From assembly GCA_938005745.1 (NCBI GenBank), contig CALLMM010000010.1, positions 124,001 through 188,000 of the forward strand: a DNA stretch of 64,000 bases. The letters run 5' to 3'. Source of the DNA: an uncultured Chthonomonadales bacterium (lineage in GTDB: Bacteria; Armatimonadota; Chthonomonadetes; Chthonomonadales; CAJBBX01). How positions within the stretch are numbered: position 1 is the stretch's first letter; the number at the start of each line of letters is the position of its first letter. The position numbers and the translations under genes were made by a program. This document shows, piece after piece, positions 1-8,247 of this stretch. The notes beneath the pieces were generated by a model. It did not search any database. It was not told where the DNA came from and worked only from the letters and a program-made list of their open reading frames with translations.

Positions 1-1
1 G

Positions 2-952
2 CTCTGGACTCTCCCGGTCGGAACCTGTGCGCCGTCGCGCGCGCAGCTTCCCCCGCGACCGGGCGAGGGTTCGCCGCCCCTGCCAACCGGACAGATCGCT
101 CCGGTTACCTTGCTGCCTGTCTCCGTCCCGTTTGAGATGTGGAACGGCATGATCGTGGTGAAGGCGACGGTGGGGGAGGGGATCGCGCAGAAGGCGGCGC
201 TGCACATCAGCCTTCCCCTGTGTCTGATGACGCCGCAGTTAGCCGCCCAGCAGCGCATCGCCTCCGAAGGGATACGCAGTCTGGAGGGAATCTACGGAAC
301 GATCCGTCTGGCGGGCGTCCGTCCGCAGATGGTTCGCATCCAGAACATTGTGCTGACCGGCGTGCCGATGGGCGTGCTCGACCTCTACGCGCAGCTCTCC
401 TCGAAGGCGGCTCCCGATGCGCCCATGGTGTGGATCGGCAACTCGGCGCTTGCCGCCTTCGTGATCACCATTGATCCCCAGAAGCAGGAGATCGTTTTCG
501 CGCCTCCGAACAGCCCCCTGCCGCGCCGGGCGGCGGTCGTCCCGTTTGAGATACGCGACGGCAGGCTCTGGATCGAGGCGAAAGCCAACGACAGCCGGCG
601 ATTTCGCGCGATGCTGGACACCAGCGCCTTTCTGACGCTGCTGCCCCGCGGAGTCGGGCGCGATCTGCAGCTGTCTCCCTCCGCCACGCTGACGACCACC
701 TTTCCGGATGGCAAGACCGGCAGAGTGGCGATGGCGACCCTCAGCGAACTGGCGGTCGGCGACGCGAAACTGAAGGAGATGCAGGCGCTGTTCCTGGAGG
801 GCGAGGAGACCGGCGGAATGGATCCGGAGATGGGGATCATCGGCAACGACTTTCTGCTGCGTTACCGGGTCACCATTCACTACGGGCAGCGTAAAATAGC
901 TTTTGAGAAGATCGCTGTCCCGTCTGCCAAGCAAAACTCCGTACACAGATAG
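2..952 (+). CDS. Retropepsin-like aspartyl protease, tandem domains (5' partial)
   Basis: The reading frame is open to the left window edge, so the N-terminus is missing; the first usable internal start (TTG at 110) is not convincing. The visible part has two similar halves. The C-terminal half carries a retropepsin-type core: an AMLDTSA catalytic loop (DTS in place of DTG) near base 609 and a closing GIIGNDFLLRYRVTIHY segment near base 835, which matches the G-x-DFL-x-R end of gag-type aspartyl proteases. The N-terminal half repeats the fold (ending IGNSALAAFVITIDP), but the catalytic loop reads HISLPLC with no Asp. A pseudo-dimer with one active half is inferred. The substrate is unknown. 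A DUF1080 gene follows 15 bp downstream, so the two are probably co-transcribed. Confidence 0.7.
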   Translation, partial: LWTLPVGTCAPSRAQLPPRPGEGSPPLPTGQIAPVTLLPVSVPFEMWNGMIVVKATVGEGIAQKAALHISLPLCLMTPQLAAQQRIASEGIRSLEGIYGTIRLAGVRPQMVRIQNIVLTGVPMGVLDLYAQLSSKAAPDAPMVWIGNSALAAFVITIDPQKQEIVFAPPNSPLPRRAAVVPFEIRDGRLWIEAKANDSRRFRAMLDTSAFLTLLPRGVGRDLQLSPSATLTTTFPDGKTGRVAMATLSELAVGDAKLKEMQALFLEGEETGGMDPEMGIIGNDFLLRYRVTIHYGQRKIAFEKIAVPSAKQNSVHR

Positions 953-967
953 AGAGGATGATCGAGG

Positions 968-1636
968 ATGCATAGACTGTCTCTGATTGGTCTGTCCGCT
1001 GCCGCGCTGCTTCTCTTTGCGGCAGCGACCGCTCCGCGCGCCGCGCAGCTTCCCCAGGAGGACCTGGATAGTCAGGGCTGGGTCTCGCTGTTCAACGGCA
1101 AAGACACCAGCGGATGGAAGCTGCGGCATGAGGGCGGCAAAAACGCCTGGAAGGTGGAGAACGGCGTGTTGATCAACTCCGAATCCAGTACCGATCTCGT
1201 AACGACCCAGAAGATGACCGACTTCGACCTGCATATCGAGTTTCTGGTGCCGCCGGGAAGCAACAGCGGCGTCTATCTGCAGGGACGATATGAGGTGCAG
1301 GTAGCGGATACCTACCGCACGCCTCCGAGCAGGTACATGACCGGCGCCATCTATGACCGGATCGCCCCTTCGGAGAACGCCAGCCGCGCCGCCGGAGAGT
1401 GGCAGGCGTTCGATATTCGCTTCCGGCAGGCGCAGCGCGACGCGAGCGGCAGGATCGTGAAGAAGGCGGTGGTTACGGTCGTGCATAACGGGATCCGCGT
1501 GATTGACCGCAAGGAGATCGAGGGCGTGACGGGCGCGGCGCTGGATGACGCCGAGGGCACGCCCGGCGCGCTGATGCTGCAGGGCGATCACGGCGCGATA
1601 CAGTACCGCAACATTCGCTACCGACCGTTGAAGTAG
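968..1636 (+). CDS. DUF1080 (3-keto-disaccharide hydrolase-type) secreted protein
   Basis: A 222-residue protein with an N-terminal signal peptide (MHRLSLIGLSAAALLLFAAA, cleavage near residue 25). After it comes the DUF1080 signature: GWVSLFNGKDTSGWKL near residue 37, then a concanavalin-like jelly-roll with FLVPPGSNSGVYLQGRYEVQ and a typical C-terminal GPIQYRNI-like strand (QYRNIRYRPL). Members hydrolyse or bind 3-keto-glycosides and related sugars outside the cytoplasm; the exact substrate cannot be read here. The ATG has an AGAGAGG-type ribosome site. It follows the aspartyl-protease gene closely and is ended by a 17-bp hairpin. The family is abundant in Planctomycetota, Verrucomicrobiota and Armatimonadota. 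Confidence 0.88.
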   Translation: MHRLSLIGLSAAALLLFAAATAPRAAQLPQEDLDSQGWVSLFNGKDTSGWKLRHEGGKNAWKVENGVLINSESSTDLVTTQKMTDFDLHIEFLVPPGSNSGVYLQGRYEVQVADTYRTPPSRYMTGAIYDRIAPSENASRAAGEWQAFDIRFRQAQRDASGRIVKKAVVTVVHNGIRVIDRKEIEGVTGAALDDAEGTPGALMLQGDHGAIQYRNIRYRPLK

Positions 1637-1640
1637 CAGA

Positions 1641-1680
1641 CGCGCGTTCTGCGGAGCCTCCCCGCTCCGCAGAACGCGCG
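1641..1680 (+). terminator. Strong GC hairpin after DUF1080 gene
   Basis: A perfect 17-bp inverted repeat (1641-1657 with 1664-1680) closes a 6-base CTCCCC loop five bases after the DUF1080 stop. No U-tract follows (AACTCTCCCTT), so intrinsic termination is likely but not canonical. It may instead protect the 3' end or insulate the promoter that begins at 1690. Confidence 0.6.
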
Positions 1681-1689
1681 AACTCTCCC

Positions 1690-1718
1690 TTGACGTATTG
1701 CCTATTCGTTCGTATAAT
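1690..1718 (+). promoter_or_regulatory. Sigma-70 promoter of the pseudopilin gene
   Basis: TTGACG at 1690-1695, a 17-bp spacer, and a perfect TATAAT at 1713-1718. The predicted start of transcription near 1725 leaves a leader of about 23 bases with an AAGGGG ribosome site before the ATG at 1748. Confidence 0.85.
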
Positions 1719-1747
1719 CCCAACAAATGACCGTGAAGGGGATTTTC

Positions 1748-2413
1748 ATGAGGCATCGTGTCTGCCGGGGCTTTACTCTGATCGAACTGCTCGTTGTCAT
1801 CGCGATCATCGGCATTCTGGCCGCGATGCTCTTCCCTGTGTTCGCGCAGGCGCGTGAAAAGGCGCGTCAGATCGTCTGCGTCTCCAATATGCGCCAGCTG
1901 GGACAGGCGCTGATGATGTACGCCGGCGACTACAGCGAGGTCTATCCGACGCAGGATCATCTCTACATAGACCCCTGCTGTCCCTTCTGGATGGATGTCG
2001 CCTACGGCGTGCCGGACTGGAAACGCTCGCCCTACGCCAACTGGGCGGCAGCGATCTACGGCTATGTCAAAGAGATCGGCATCTACGCCTGCAAATCCAA
2101 CAAGGGCTGGACGCAGAACTCCGACACCTCGCAGCCCGGTCTGAGCTATGTCTACAACGGCTTTGCCTCCGGGCGTTCCGACGCCTCCGTTCCGGCGGCA
2201 ACACAGTATGTCCTGTTATGGGACTACCGCTACCTGACCTCCTTCGCTGTCGCCAACCCGGTTCCCTCGGGCTGGGCGTGGTATGAAGGCTGGGCGCCGC
2301 ACCCACAGCAGTACAACATTCTCTACTTCGACGGTCACGTGAAAAATATGCCGGAAGCGGAGTTCCGCGCCCGCATCTGGGGGCTGCCGGAAGGAAATCC
2401 GTTCTCGTTTTAG
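1748..2413 (+). CDS. Type II secretion/type IV pilin-like pseudopilin (H-x9-DG family)
   Basis: A 221-residue protein with a class III prepilin leader: short basic MRHRVCRG, then the cleavage site [20 protein letters not shown], a 20-residue hydrophobic helix followed by amphipathic [21 protein letters not shown]. The C-terminus has [17 protein letters not shown], the H-x9-DG-like box that marks DUF1559-related pseudopilins, which are expanded in Planctomycetota and Armatimonadota. It should be processed by a prepilin peptidase and sit in the inner membrane or periplasm. I chose ATG 1748 over the in-frame ATG 1727 because AAGGGG at 1736-1741 is well placed for 1748, while 1727 lies almost on the predicted transcription start. 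No pilus or secretion ATPase genes are nearby. Confidence 0.88.
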   Translation: MRHRVCRGFTLIELLVVIAIIGILAAMLFPVFAQAREKARQIVCVSNMRQLGQALMMYAGDYSEVYPTQDHLYIDPCCPFWMDVAYGVPDWKRSPYANWAAAIYGYVKEIGIYACKSNKGWTQNSDTSQPGLSYVYNGFASGRSDASVPAATQYVLLWDYRYLTSFAVANPVPSGWAWYEGWAPHPQQYNILYFDGHVKNMPEAEFRARIWGLPEGNPFSF

Positions 2414-2425
2414 GGAGTGGAGACG

Positions 2426-2929
2426 ATGAGCGCACATCTGCCCGGACATCATGAGACGTTCCGAGAGGGAGCGGAGGAGGTCAAGGCGAAGCTGCGCGCC
2501 GATCTCTCGCGCTGGACGCGCGCCCGCCGCGCCATCTCTCTCAAGCCGACCCTGCCCTGCAGCGAGTGCGATTCGACGGGCAGAACGCTCTGCGAAAGCT
2601 GTCATGGCAGGGGGAAGCAGGGGATCGAGTTTCACGGCGAGCAGCACGCCTGCATGACCTGCGAGGGAACCGGACACGTTACCTGCGTCGAGTGCGCGGG
2701 AACCGGCTCCGTCGTCAATGTACACCGCAAGAAGATCCTCTGGCTGATCGCGATCGGCGCGGCGGCGTGGCTGCTGGTGCTGCTGCGCCTCTACATGACC
2801 GAACGCGACATTCTGCCCGGCTTCCGGGCGGAAGGCGGCGGGCAGTCTACGCCGAATCGCGTCGGTCCCTCCGGGGGCGGGGGCGTCGCGCCGCGCGGCA
2901 ATCCGGGCAGCTTCGCTCCCCCGCGCTGA
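2426..2929 (+). CDS. Membrane-tethered DnaJ-type zinc-finger protein (CxxCxGxG repeats)
   Basis: A 167-residue protein with four cysteine pairs of the DnaJ central-domain type between about residues 47 and 95: CSECDSTG, CESCHGRG, CMTCEGTG and CVECAGTG, enough for two Zn sites. There is no J-domain. One transmembrane helix follows (ILWLIAIGAAAWLLVLLRLYM), then a Gly/Pro-rich tail of about 45 residues. The finger probably lies in the cytoplasm as a substrate- or partner-binding module; function is unknown. ATG 2426 fits the GGGAG 10 bases upstream better than the GTG at 2417. The gene starts 12 bases after the pseudopilin stop and may share its promoter. Confidence 0.75.
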   Translation: MSAHLPGHHETFREGAEEVKAKLRADLSRWTRARRAISLKPTLPCSECDSTGRTLCESCHGRGKQGIEFHGEQHACMTCEGTGHVTCVECAGTGSVVNVHRKKILWLIAIGAAAWLLVLLRLYMTERDILPGFRAEGGGQSTPNRVGPSGGGGVAPRGNPGSFAPPR

Positions 2930-3009
2930 GCCTTGCCAGACTGCCGGCGTCGTCAGGTATCGTCATGGAAGCCGCCTGGACCGGGCGGCTCTTTTCTGGA
3001 GAACACAGG

Positions 3010-4893
3010 GTGAACAACCAGTCGGGCATCCTTTTTCGTGCGCTGCGTATCCTCCTCTTTCTGGTTGTCTTCACGACCTCCCTGCTCTGGGCGGAGCGAA
3101 GGCGATTCTGGGAGGGCGTCTTTCCGCCGCCGACCGACCCACTGCCCGCCTACGATCCCGCCACCTGTCTTCCTCTCCACCCCCGATCCTTGACCAATCG
3201 CGTGCCCGTGATCGTCTATCACGATATCGTGAAGGAGCGGAGACGCGACTCCGCGCCAGGCGACTGCACGGCGGAGGAGTTCGAACAGCAGATGGACTGG
3301 CTCGCGCAGCAGGGAGCGGTTCCCATCTCGCTGATCCAGCTTCATCGGCATCTGGTGCGCGGGGACGCTGTGCCCGAAGGGGCGGTGGCGCTGACCTTCG
3401 ATGACGGGTATCAGGGGTTTTATGAGCATGCCTACCCCGTGCTGAAACGCCGCCGCTGGCACGCCGCCGTCTTCGTGCATACCAGCCGCGTCGGCGACCG
3501 ATCGGGCGGTCGTCCGAAGATGGACTGGGAGACGCTCCGGAGACTGGACCGGGAGGGGCTGGTCTCCATCGGCTCGCACACCCGTTCGCATCCCGACGAT
3601 ATTCGCGCCCTGACGATCTCGCAGCAGTACGATGAGCTGGCGCGTTCGAAAGAGACGCTGGAGAAGGAGCTGGGGCGTACCGTGACCTTTCTCGCCTACC
3701 CGGGCGGAAAGAACGACCTGCTGAGCCGCGACTTTGCCCGGAAGATCGGCTATACGATGGCTTTCACCATGCAGAACGGGCTGGCGGAGGAGTCCCCCGA
3801 CATTCTGGCGGTCAACCGGTATGTGCATACGCAGCTGGAAAAAGCGTGGCAGGATCGCCAGACCGCCCTGTATGACGCGCCGTCGGCGTTTGTGCTCAAG
3901 GAGATCGCCGATACGCCGGTGCGTCTGGAGGTGGCGGAGTATCGGGGGATCAAGATTGGGCTGGTGCGCGGGGGCTTTCCCGCCACCCTTCGCTCGTACA
4001 GCCGCCAGAGCGTGGGGGAGTTTGTCTATCAGGCGCAGGGGGCTGCCGGGATCAACGGCACCTTCTTTGTGGACGCGAAACTGAGCGGAACCAGCAACAC
4101 GCTGATCGGTCCGTCGCAGACCGGCTCCGATGGCGTCTTCTATCCGGAGACCGCGCTCGATATCCTGCCCCGTCTGATCAATCGTCCGGTCGTCGTCTTC
4201 AATCAGAAGCGTTTCGCCCTGTTTAACTTTCAGCCGGGATGGATGAACAACGCCGACGCCTTCCGGACGGTGATACCGGACTTTACCGACCTGTTTCTGG
4301 CGGGCGCCTGGATCGTGCATAAGGGCATTGCGCGCACCCAGGAGGAGATCGCCGCGTTCGGCGTGCGGGACGCGAAGGACCCCCGCCGGCGCGCCTTTCT
4401 GGGGATCACCGACTCCGGCGAGATCGTGCTGGGCGCATCCCTGGAGGTCGTTACGACCCGGATGCTGGCGCGAGCGGCGGCGGACGCCGGTGTCGCGGAA
4501 GCCGTTCTGCTCGACTCCGGGTTCTCGACCTCGGTGATCTTCGATAACCGCATTATCGTGACCGGGCACACCGCGCCCGATATACCCTCGCGTCCCGTTC
4601 CCCATGCCATCGTTGTACGCGGAAATCTGCAGCCGCCGTCCGATCTGCGGACCCTGGATCATCTCCAGAAAGCCGAAATCGCCTACGATCCGCTGCGTCC
4701 GACGCGGATCGCCTCAGAGTGGGACTCCTCTGCCGTGTCGTCCCGCCGGAAGAGCCGCCGCTCCCGCCGTCATAGCCGCTCTTCGGACACCGACCCTGCC
4801 GTGCAGTCCGGCACGACGATTCCGGACAGCGGCGGCTCCTCCAGCGGCAGCGATCCGCCCGATGCGGGGTCGCCGGACCTCAGCCGTGACTGA
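3010..4893 (+). CDS. Polysaccharide deacetylase-phosphodiester glycosidase fusion
   Basis: A 627-residue protein with an N-terminal membrane anchor or uncleaved signal (FRALRILLFLVVFTTSLLW). Domain 1 (about residues 60-285) is a NodB-type polysaccharide deacetylase: VIVYHDI, the metal motif LTFDDGYQG, the zinc HTRSHPD-type motif in GSHTRSHPDD, and FLAYPGGKND. Domain 2 (about 305-540) matches the NAGPA/DUF2233 phosphodiester glycosidase fold: AAGINGTFFV, FLGITDSGEIVLG and AVLLDSGFSTSVIF. The C-terminus is a Ser/Arg-rich tail. The combination suggests extracytoplasmic processing of N-acetylated, phosphodiester-capped glycans; that is inference. GTG 3010 has GGAG at 2998-3001 (8-base spacing); the frame stays open upstream but lacks a better start. 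The stop overlaps the next gene by 8 bases. Confidence 0.85.
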   Translation: MNNQSGILFRALRILLFLVVFTTSLLWAERRRFWEGVFPPPTDPLPAYDPATCLPLHPRSLTNRVPVIVYHDIVKERRRDSAPGDCTAEEFEQQMDWLAQQGAVPISLIQLHRHLVRGDAVPEGAVALTFDDGYQGFYEHAYPVLKRRRWHAAVFVHTSRVGDRSGGRPKMDWETLRRLDREGLVSIGSHTRSHPDDIRALTISQQYDELARSKETLEKELGRTVTFLAYPGGKNDLLSRDFARKIGYTMAFTMQNGLAEESPDILAVNRYVHTQLEKAWQDRQTALYDAPSAFVLKEIADTPVRLEVAEYRGIKIGLVRGGFPATLRSYSRQSVGEFVYQAQGAAGINGTFFVDAKLSGTSNTLIGPSQTGSDGVFYPETALDILPRLINRPVVVFNQKRFALFNFQPGWMNNADAFRTVIPDFTDLFLAGAWIVHKGIARTQEEIAAFGVRDAKDPRRRAFLGITDSGEIVLGASLEVVTTRMLARAAADAGVAEAVLLDSGFSTSVIFDNRIIVTGHTAPDIPSRPVPHAIVVRGNLQPPSDLRTLDHLQKAEIAYDPLRPTRIASEWDSSAVSSRRKSRRSRRHSRSSDTDPAVQSGTTIPDSGGSSSGSDPPDAGSPDLSRD

Positions 4894-5788
4894 TTCCGCG
4901 GAACCCGTCTCCCGCCCTCTGATCCATGCGATGAACAGCCTGCTTGCGCTGTGCGCTCTGCTGGTCTGGTGGCTTGCGCTGCGCCCCGCTCCTCCGCGCC
5001 TGACCGTTACCTTTCTGGATGTGGGACAGGGGGACGCCATCGTGGTGCAGACCCCGTCGGGACAGGTGATGGCGATAGATGCCGGACGCTCGACGCCGGA
5101 GGGGGACGAGGGGCGCAGAACCGTGGTTCCGTTTCTGCGCGCGCAGGGCATCAACCGCCTGCATGGACTGCTGCTGACGCATCCCGATGACGACCACACG
5201 GGCGGAGCCGCCTCGATCCTGGAGCAGATACCGGTAGACCGCCTCTTTATCAACGGCGCGCCGTCGGACGCGCCCGGCTATCGGCGCGTGCTGGAGACTG
5301 CGCGGAGGCGGGGCGCGCAGATCGTCACGCTGGCGCGCGGGCAGAGGCTCGTTTTTCGGGACGGCGTCCGCGCCGAAGTGCTCAATCCGCCGTCCGATCT
5401 CCTCTCCGACCCGTCCTCCGACAACGAAGACAGCCTTGCGCTGCGTATCGTCTACGGAGAGACCGAGTTTCTGCTGACCGGAGACGCGGGGAGCGAGGCG
5501 GAGGAGGCGATGCTGCGCTCGGGAGCCGATCTGCGGGCGGATGTGCTGAAGCTGGGGCATCACGGCAGCCGGACGGCGACCTCGGAGCGGTTTCTGGAGG
5601 CGGTACGCCCGCAGGCGGCGATCGTCTCCGTTGGTCCGCGCAATGTGTACGGGCATCCTCACGCCGAGACGATGCGGCGTCTGAAGACGCGGGGGATACC
5701 GGTGTTTCGCACGGACCGGGACGGGGCGGTGACCGTCCATTCAGACGGCAGGATTTTACGTATCGTCGTCATGGCGTCCGGGCGTTGA
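4886..5788 (+). CDS. ComEC/Rec2-like metallo-beta-lactamase-fold hydrolase
   Basis: About 300 residues: one N-terminal transmembrane segment (LLALCALLVWWLAL), then a metallo-beta-lactamase domain of the ComEC C-terminal type. Seen are TFLDVGQGDAIVVQ, the metal motif LLLTHPDDDHTGG near residue 98, LLTGDAG, LKLGHHGSRTATS and the closing NVYGHPH. The ComEC competence/DNA-channel part is absent, so this is a stand-alone secreted or membrane-tethered nuclease-like or phosphodiesterase-like enzyme; the substrate is unknown. The start is uncertain: GTG 4886 (overlapping the upstream stop, allowing coupling) or ATG 4931, neither with a strong ribosome site. It is probably co-transcribed with the deacetylase fusion. 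Confidence 0.82.
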   Translation: MTDSAEPVSRPLIHAMNSLLALCALLVWWLALRPAPPRLTVTFLDVGQGDAIVVQTPSGQVMAIDAGRSTPEGDEGRRTVVPFLRAQGINRLHGLLLTHPDDDHTGGAASILEQIPVDRLFINGAPSDAPGYRRVLETARRRGAQIVTLARGQRLVFRDGVRAEVLNPPSDLLSDPSSDNEDSLALRIVYGETEFLLTGDAGSEAEEAMLRSGADLRADVLKLGHHGSRTATSERFLEAVRPQAAIVSVGPRNVYGHPHAETMRRLKTRGIPVFRTDRDGAVTVHSDGRILRIVVMASGR

Positions 5789-5813
5789 CTTCTCCCTTTT
5801 GCTGCGGTATAGT
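5785..5813 (+). promoter_or_regulatory. Sigma-70 promoter of first ompH gene
   Basis: TTGACT at 5785-5790, a 17-bp spacer and TATAGT at 5808-5813. The -35 box overlaps the stop codon of the upstream metallo-hydrolase gene. The predicted leader is about 45 bases. Confidence 0.8.
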
Positions 5814-5864
5814 AGCGCGCGGTAACGTTACAGCCATGAACACTTGCAACAGGAGAACCCTTCC

Positions 5865-6521
5865 ATGTCCAGACGCCCCGTAGTGAGTATACTGGTCTTA
5901 ACGGCTGCCCTGCTGATCGGGGGCGGACCCTACCTGCTGCGTCCCGGCGGAACGCAGAACGCGCCCGGTCAGTTGATCGGCAACGTGGATATGCAGCGTC
6001 TCTTTATCGAGAGCGATGCGCGCCGGGCGGCGGAAGAGCGGATCATGCAGTATGGGCGCCAGATGGGGCAGCGTTTTGACGAGGTGGCGGCGACCCCGTT
6101 TCTGACCCCGGAGGAGATCCTCGAATACAGCGACATCCTCAATACGGAGAAGCAGACAGACGCGCAGAAGCAGCGTCTGGCGGCGATCAAAGCCGAATCG
6201 GGCAAGCGCGCCGAGGAGTTCCAGAAGCTCTCTGTCCTCAAAGATAACGAGATAACGCCGCAGACGCGCACCCGTCTGCGCGAACTGACCACCCTGCGCG
6301 ATCAGCAGCGTCAGGCGATGGAGCGGCTGCGGCAGATCTACCAGCAGATGGTCAATGAGGAGGACGGCAGGCAGATGCGGCAGGCGCAGATGGAGGTGCG
6401 CGAGATCGTCGGGCGCGTGGCGAAGGAGCGCGGGTTCACGCAGGTGTTTGACAGCGCGGCGCTGGTCTACGCCAGCATTGATCTGACGCCGGTGGTGATG
6501 CCGCAGGTCAAAAAAAAGTAG
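5865..6521 (+). CDS. Skp/OmpH-family periplasmic chaperone-like protein (paralogue 1)
   Basis: A 218-residue protein with an N-terminal signal or anchor (VVSILVLTAALLIGGGPYLL) and a long, charged, helical body rich in Gln, Arg and Glu, typical of the coiled-coil tentacles of OmpH/Skp. The ends match the family: IGNVDMQRLFIESDARRAAEE near residue 40 and a C-terminal RGFTQVFDSAALVYASIDLT. The family carries unfolded outer-membrane proteins through the periplasm. A second copy at 31356-32009 lies next to bamA; this one is away from that cluster with its own promoter. ATG 5865 has AGGAG at 5851-5855; a TTG at 5844 was rejected. Confidence 0.83.
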   Translation: MSRRPVVSILVLTAALLIGGGPYLLRPGGTQNAPGQLIGNVDMQRLFIESDARRAAEERIMQYGRQMGQRFDEVAATPFLTPEEILEYSDILNTEKQTDAQKQRLAAIKAESGKRAEEFQKLSVLKDNEITPQTRTRLRELTTLRDQQRQAMERLRQIYQQMVNEEDGRQMRQAQMEVREIVGRVAKERGFTQVFDSAALVYASIDLTPVVMPQVKKK

Positions 6522-6529
6522 CGGCTTCG

Positions 6530-6553
6530 ATCCCGGCATATCCGCGCCGGGAT
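6530..6553 (+). terminator. Short hairpin after ompH paralogue 1
   Basis: ATCCCGGC at 6530-6537 pairs with GCCGGGAT at 6546-6553 around an 8-base loop, nine bases after the stop. There is no U-tract, so its role as a terminator is uncertain. Confidence 0.35.
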
Positions 6554-6584
6554 GCGGCGGAACCTGACCTCTGGAGTTGCTTTC

Positions 6585-8225
6585 GTGGATGACAATGCCC
6601 GCTTTGAGCAGGTAACAACCGAATATCTGGCGTATCTGTACGCCTCGCAGCCGGTCATGGCGACCGCAATGGGCGTCCATGACTATGACGATCAACTGCC
6701 CGACCTGAGCCGGTTTTCCATGGCGGACGAACTGCGCCGCACGCGCGCCTACCTGCATGAGATAGATCGGCTGTCGCTGGCGCGCATGAGTCCGGACAAC
6801 CGGCTGGACTATCGGCTGGCGCGCGCCGACAGTCAGATTCGCATCTCCCGTCAGGAGCAGGAGCGACCGCTGGAGCGGCAGCCGCATCTCTACGCGGAGA
6901 CCGCGCTTTTCGGGCTGTATCTTCTGGCGGTGCGCGACTTTGCCCCGCCAGAGGAGCGCGCGCTCTCCCTGAGAGGGCGGCTGCGCGCTCTGCCGAAGCT
7001 CTTTCAGAACGCGCGCGAGAATCTCTCCCATCCCCCGCGCATCTTCACCGAACTCGGCATACGCACGGTGGAGGAGGGAGCCTCGCTGTTTCTGCAGACG
7101 ATCCCGGCGTTTGTCGAACAGGTGGACAGTCGCGCGCTCCGGCAGGAGACGCTGGATGCCTGCCGGGAAGGTCTTCAGCATCTGCATGCCTACGGGGAGT
7201 ATCTGAAGCGGGAGATACTGCCCCAGTCGGACGGGGATTTCGCCCTCGGCAGAGAGATATTCGACTACTACCTGCGCGTCGGGCATATGCTGGAGGAGAG
7301 CGGCGACGATCTGCTGGAGATCGGGCGCGAGGAGATGGCGCGAACGCAGGCGCAGATGACGGCGTTGAGCGCGCAGATAGACCCCTCGCGCTCCTGGCAG
7401 GAGCAGGTCGCGCAGATAAAGCGTCTCCACCCGCCGGCGGAGACGCTGGTGGACTGCTATCGGTCGGAGATGGAGCGGGCGCGCGAGTTCGTAATATTGA
7501 AGCGGCTGGCGGAGCTGCCGGAGGGAGAGTCGCTGATCGTACGGGAGACGCCTCCCTTCGCGCGCGCCTCGCTGCCATATGCCGCCTATCTGCCGCCCGC
7601 CGCCTTTGAGGCGCGGCAGGAGGGGGTCTTCTGGGTAACGCCGGTGGACGGCGCGCTGCCGGCGGAGGAGCGGGAGGCGCGGCTGCAGGGACACGGCCAC
7701 TTTCGGATCCCGGTGATCGCGGTGCATGAAGGCTATCCGGGGCATCATCTTCAGTTGACCCGCGCCAATCAGTCGCCGTCGCGATTCCGCCGGCACTTCG
7801 GGCAGAGCAGCCTGCTGATCGAGGGGTGGGCGCTCTACTGCGAGGAGATGATGCGGGAGCAGGGATACTACTCCGATCCGCGCGTGCAGTTGATGCAGTT
7901 GAAGGATCAGCTATGGCGCGCCTGCCGGGTCGTGCTGGACATGAGCCTGCATACCCGGCGGATGCGCGTGGAGGAGGCGGTTCGATTTCTGGTCGAGGAG
8001 GCGTTTCTGGAGGAGCCGCACGCGCGCGCCGAGGTCTGGCGGTATGCCGGCTCGCCGACTCAGCCGATGACCTATCTGATGGGCAAACGCGCGCTCATGG
8101 AGATTCGCGGCGAACTGGAGCGGCGGCAGGGGGCGCGTTTCGATCTGCGCCGTTTCCATAACCAGATTCTCGCGTTCGGCTCGGTGCAGCCGCGCCTGAT
8201 TCGCGAGGCGATGATCGCGCCCTGA
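6585..8225 (+). CDS. DUF885 family metallopeptidase-like protein
   Basis: A 546-residue cytoplasmic-looking protein (no signal peptide) of the DUF885 family, related to gluzincin-type metallopeptidases. The diagnostic zinc motif is VHEGYPGHHLQ near residue 380 (HExxH-like, HEGYPGHH). Further family blocks are IEGWALYCEEMMREQGY and the C-terminal PTQPMTYLMGKRAL. It probably acts as a peptidase or amidase; no substrate can be assigned. GTG 6585 has GGAG at 6573-6576 with 8-base spacing, which is better than the ATG at 6552, where no ribosome site is seen. A converging gene ends 22 bases downstream. Confidence 0.83.
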   Translation: MDDNARFEQVTTEYLAYLYASQPVMATAMGVHDYDDQLPDLSRFSMADELRRTRAYLHEIDRLSLARMSPDNRLDYRLARADSQIRISRQEQERPLERQPHLYAETALFGLYLLAVRDFAPPEERALSLRGRLRALPKLFQNARENLSHPPRIFTELGIRTVEEGASLFLQTIPAFVEQVDSRALRQETLDACREGLQHLHAYGEYLKREILPQSDGDFALGREIFDYYLRVGHMLEESGDDLLEIGREEMARTQAQMTALSAQIDPSRSWQEQVAQIKRLHPPAETLVDCYRSEMERAREFVILKRLAELPEGESLIVRETPPFARASLPYAAYLPPAAFEARQEGVFWVTPVDGALPAEEREARLQGHGHFRIPVIAVHEGYPGHHLQLTRANQSPSRFRRHFGQSSLLIEGWALYCEEMMREQGYYSDPRVQLMQLKDQLWRACRVVLDMSLHTRRMRVEEAVRFLVEEAFLEEPHARAEVWRYAGSPTQPMTYLMGKRALMEIRGELERRQGARFDLRRFHNQILAFGSVQPRLIREAMIAP

Positions 8226-8247
8226 CCTCGTGCGGGAGCAGGGAGGC

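Noticed and set aside
1727-1747. ATG 1727 as start of the pseudopilin, possibly leaderless
   Set aside because: AAGGGG is well placed for ATG 1748, and the shorter form has the normal short basic prepilin leader.
2953-4662. Long minus-strand frame opposite the deacetylase fusion
   Set aside because: No domain, no ribosome site, composition of an antisense shadow.
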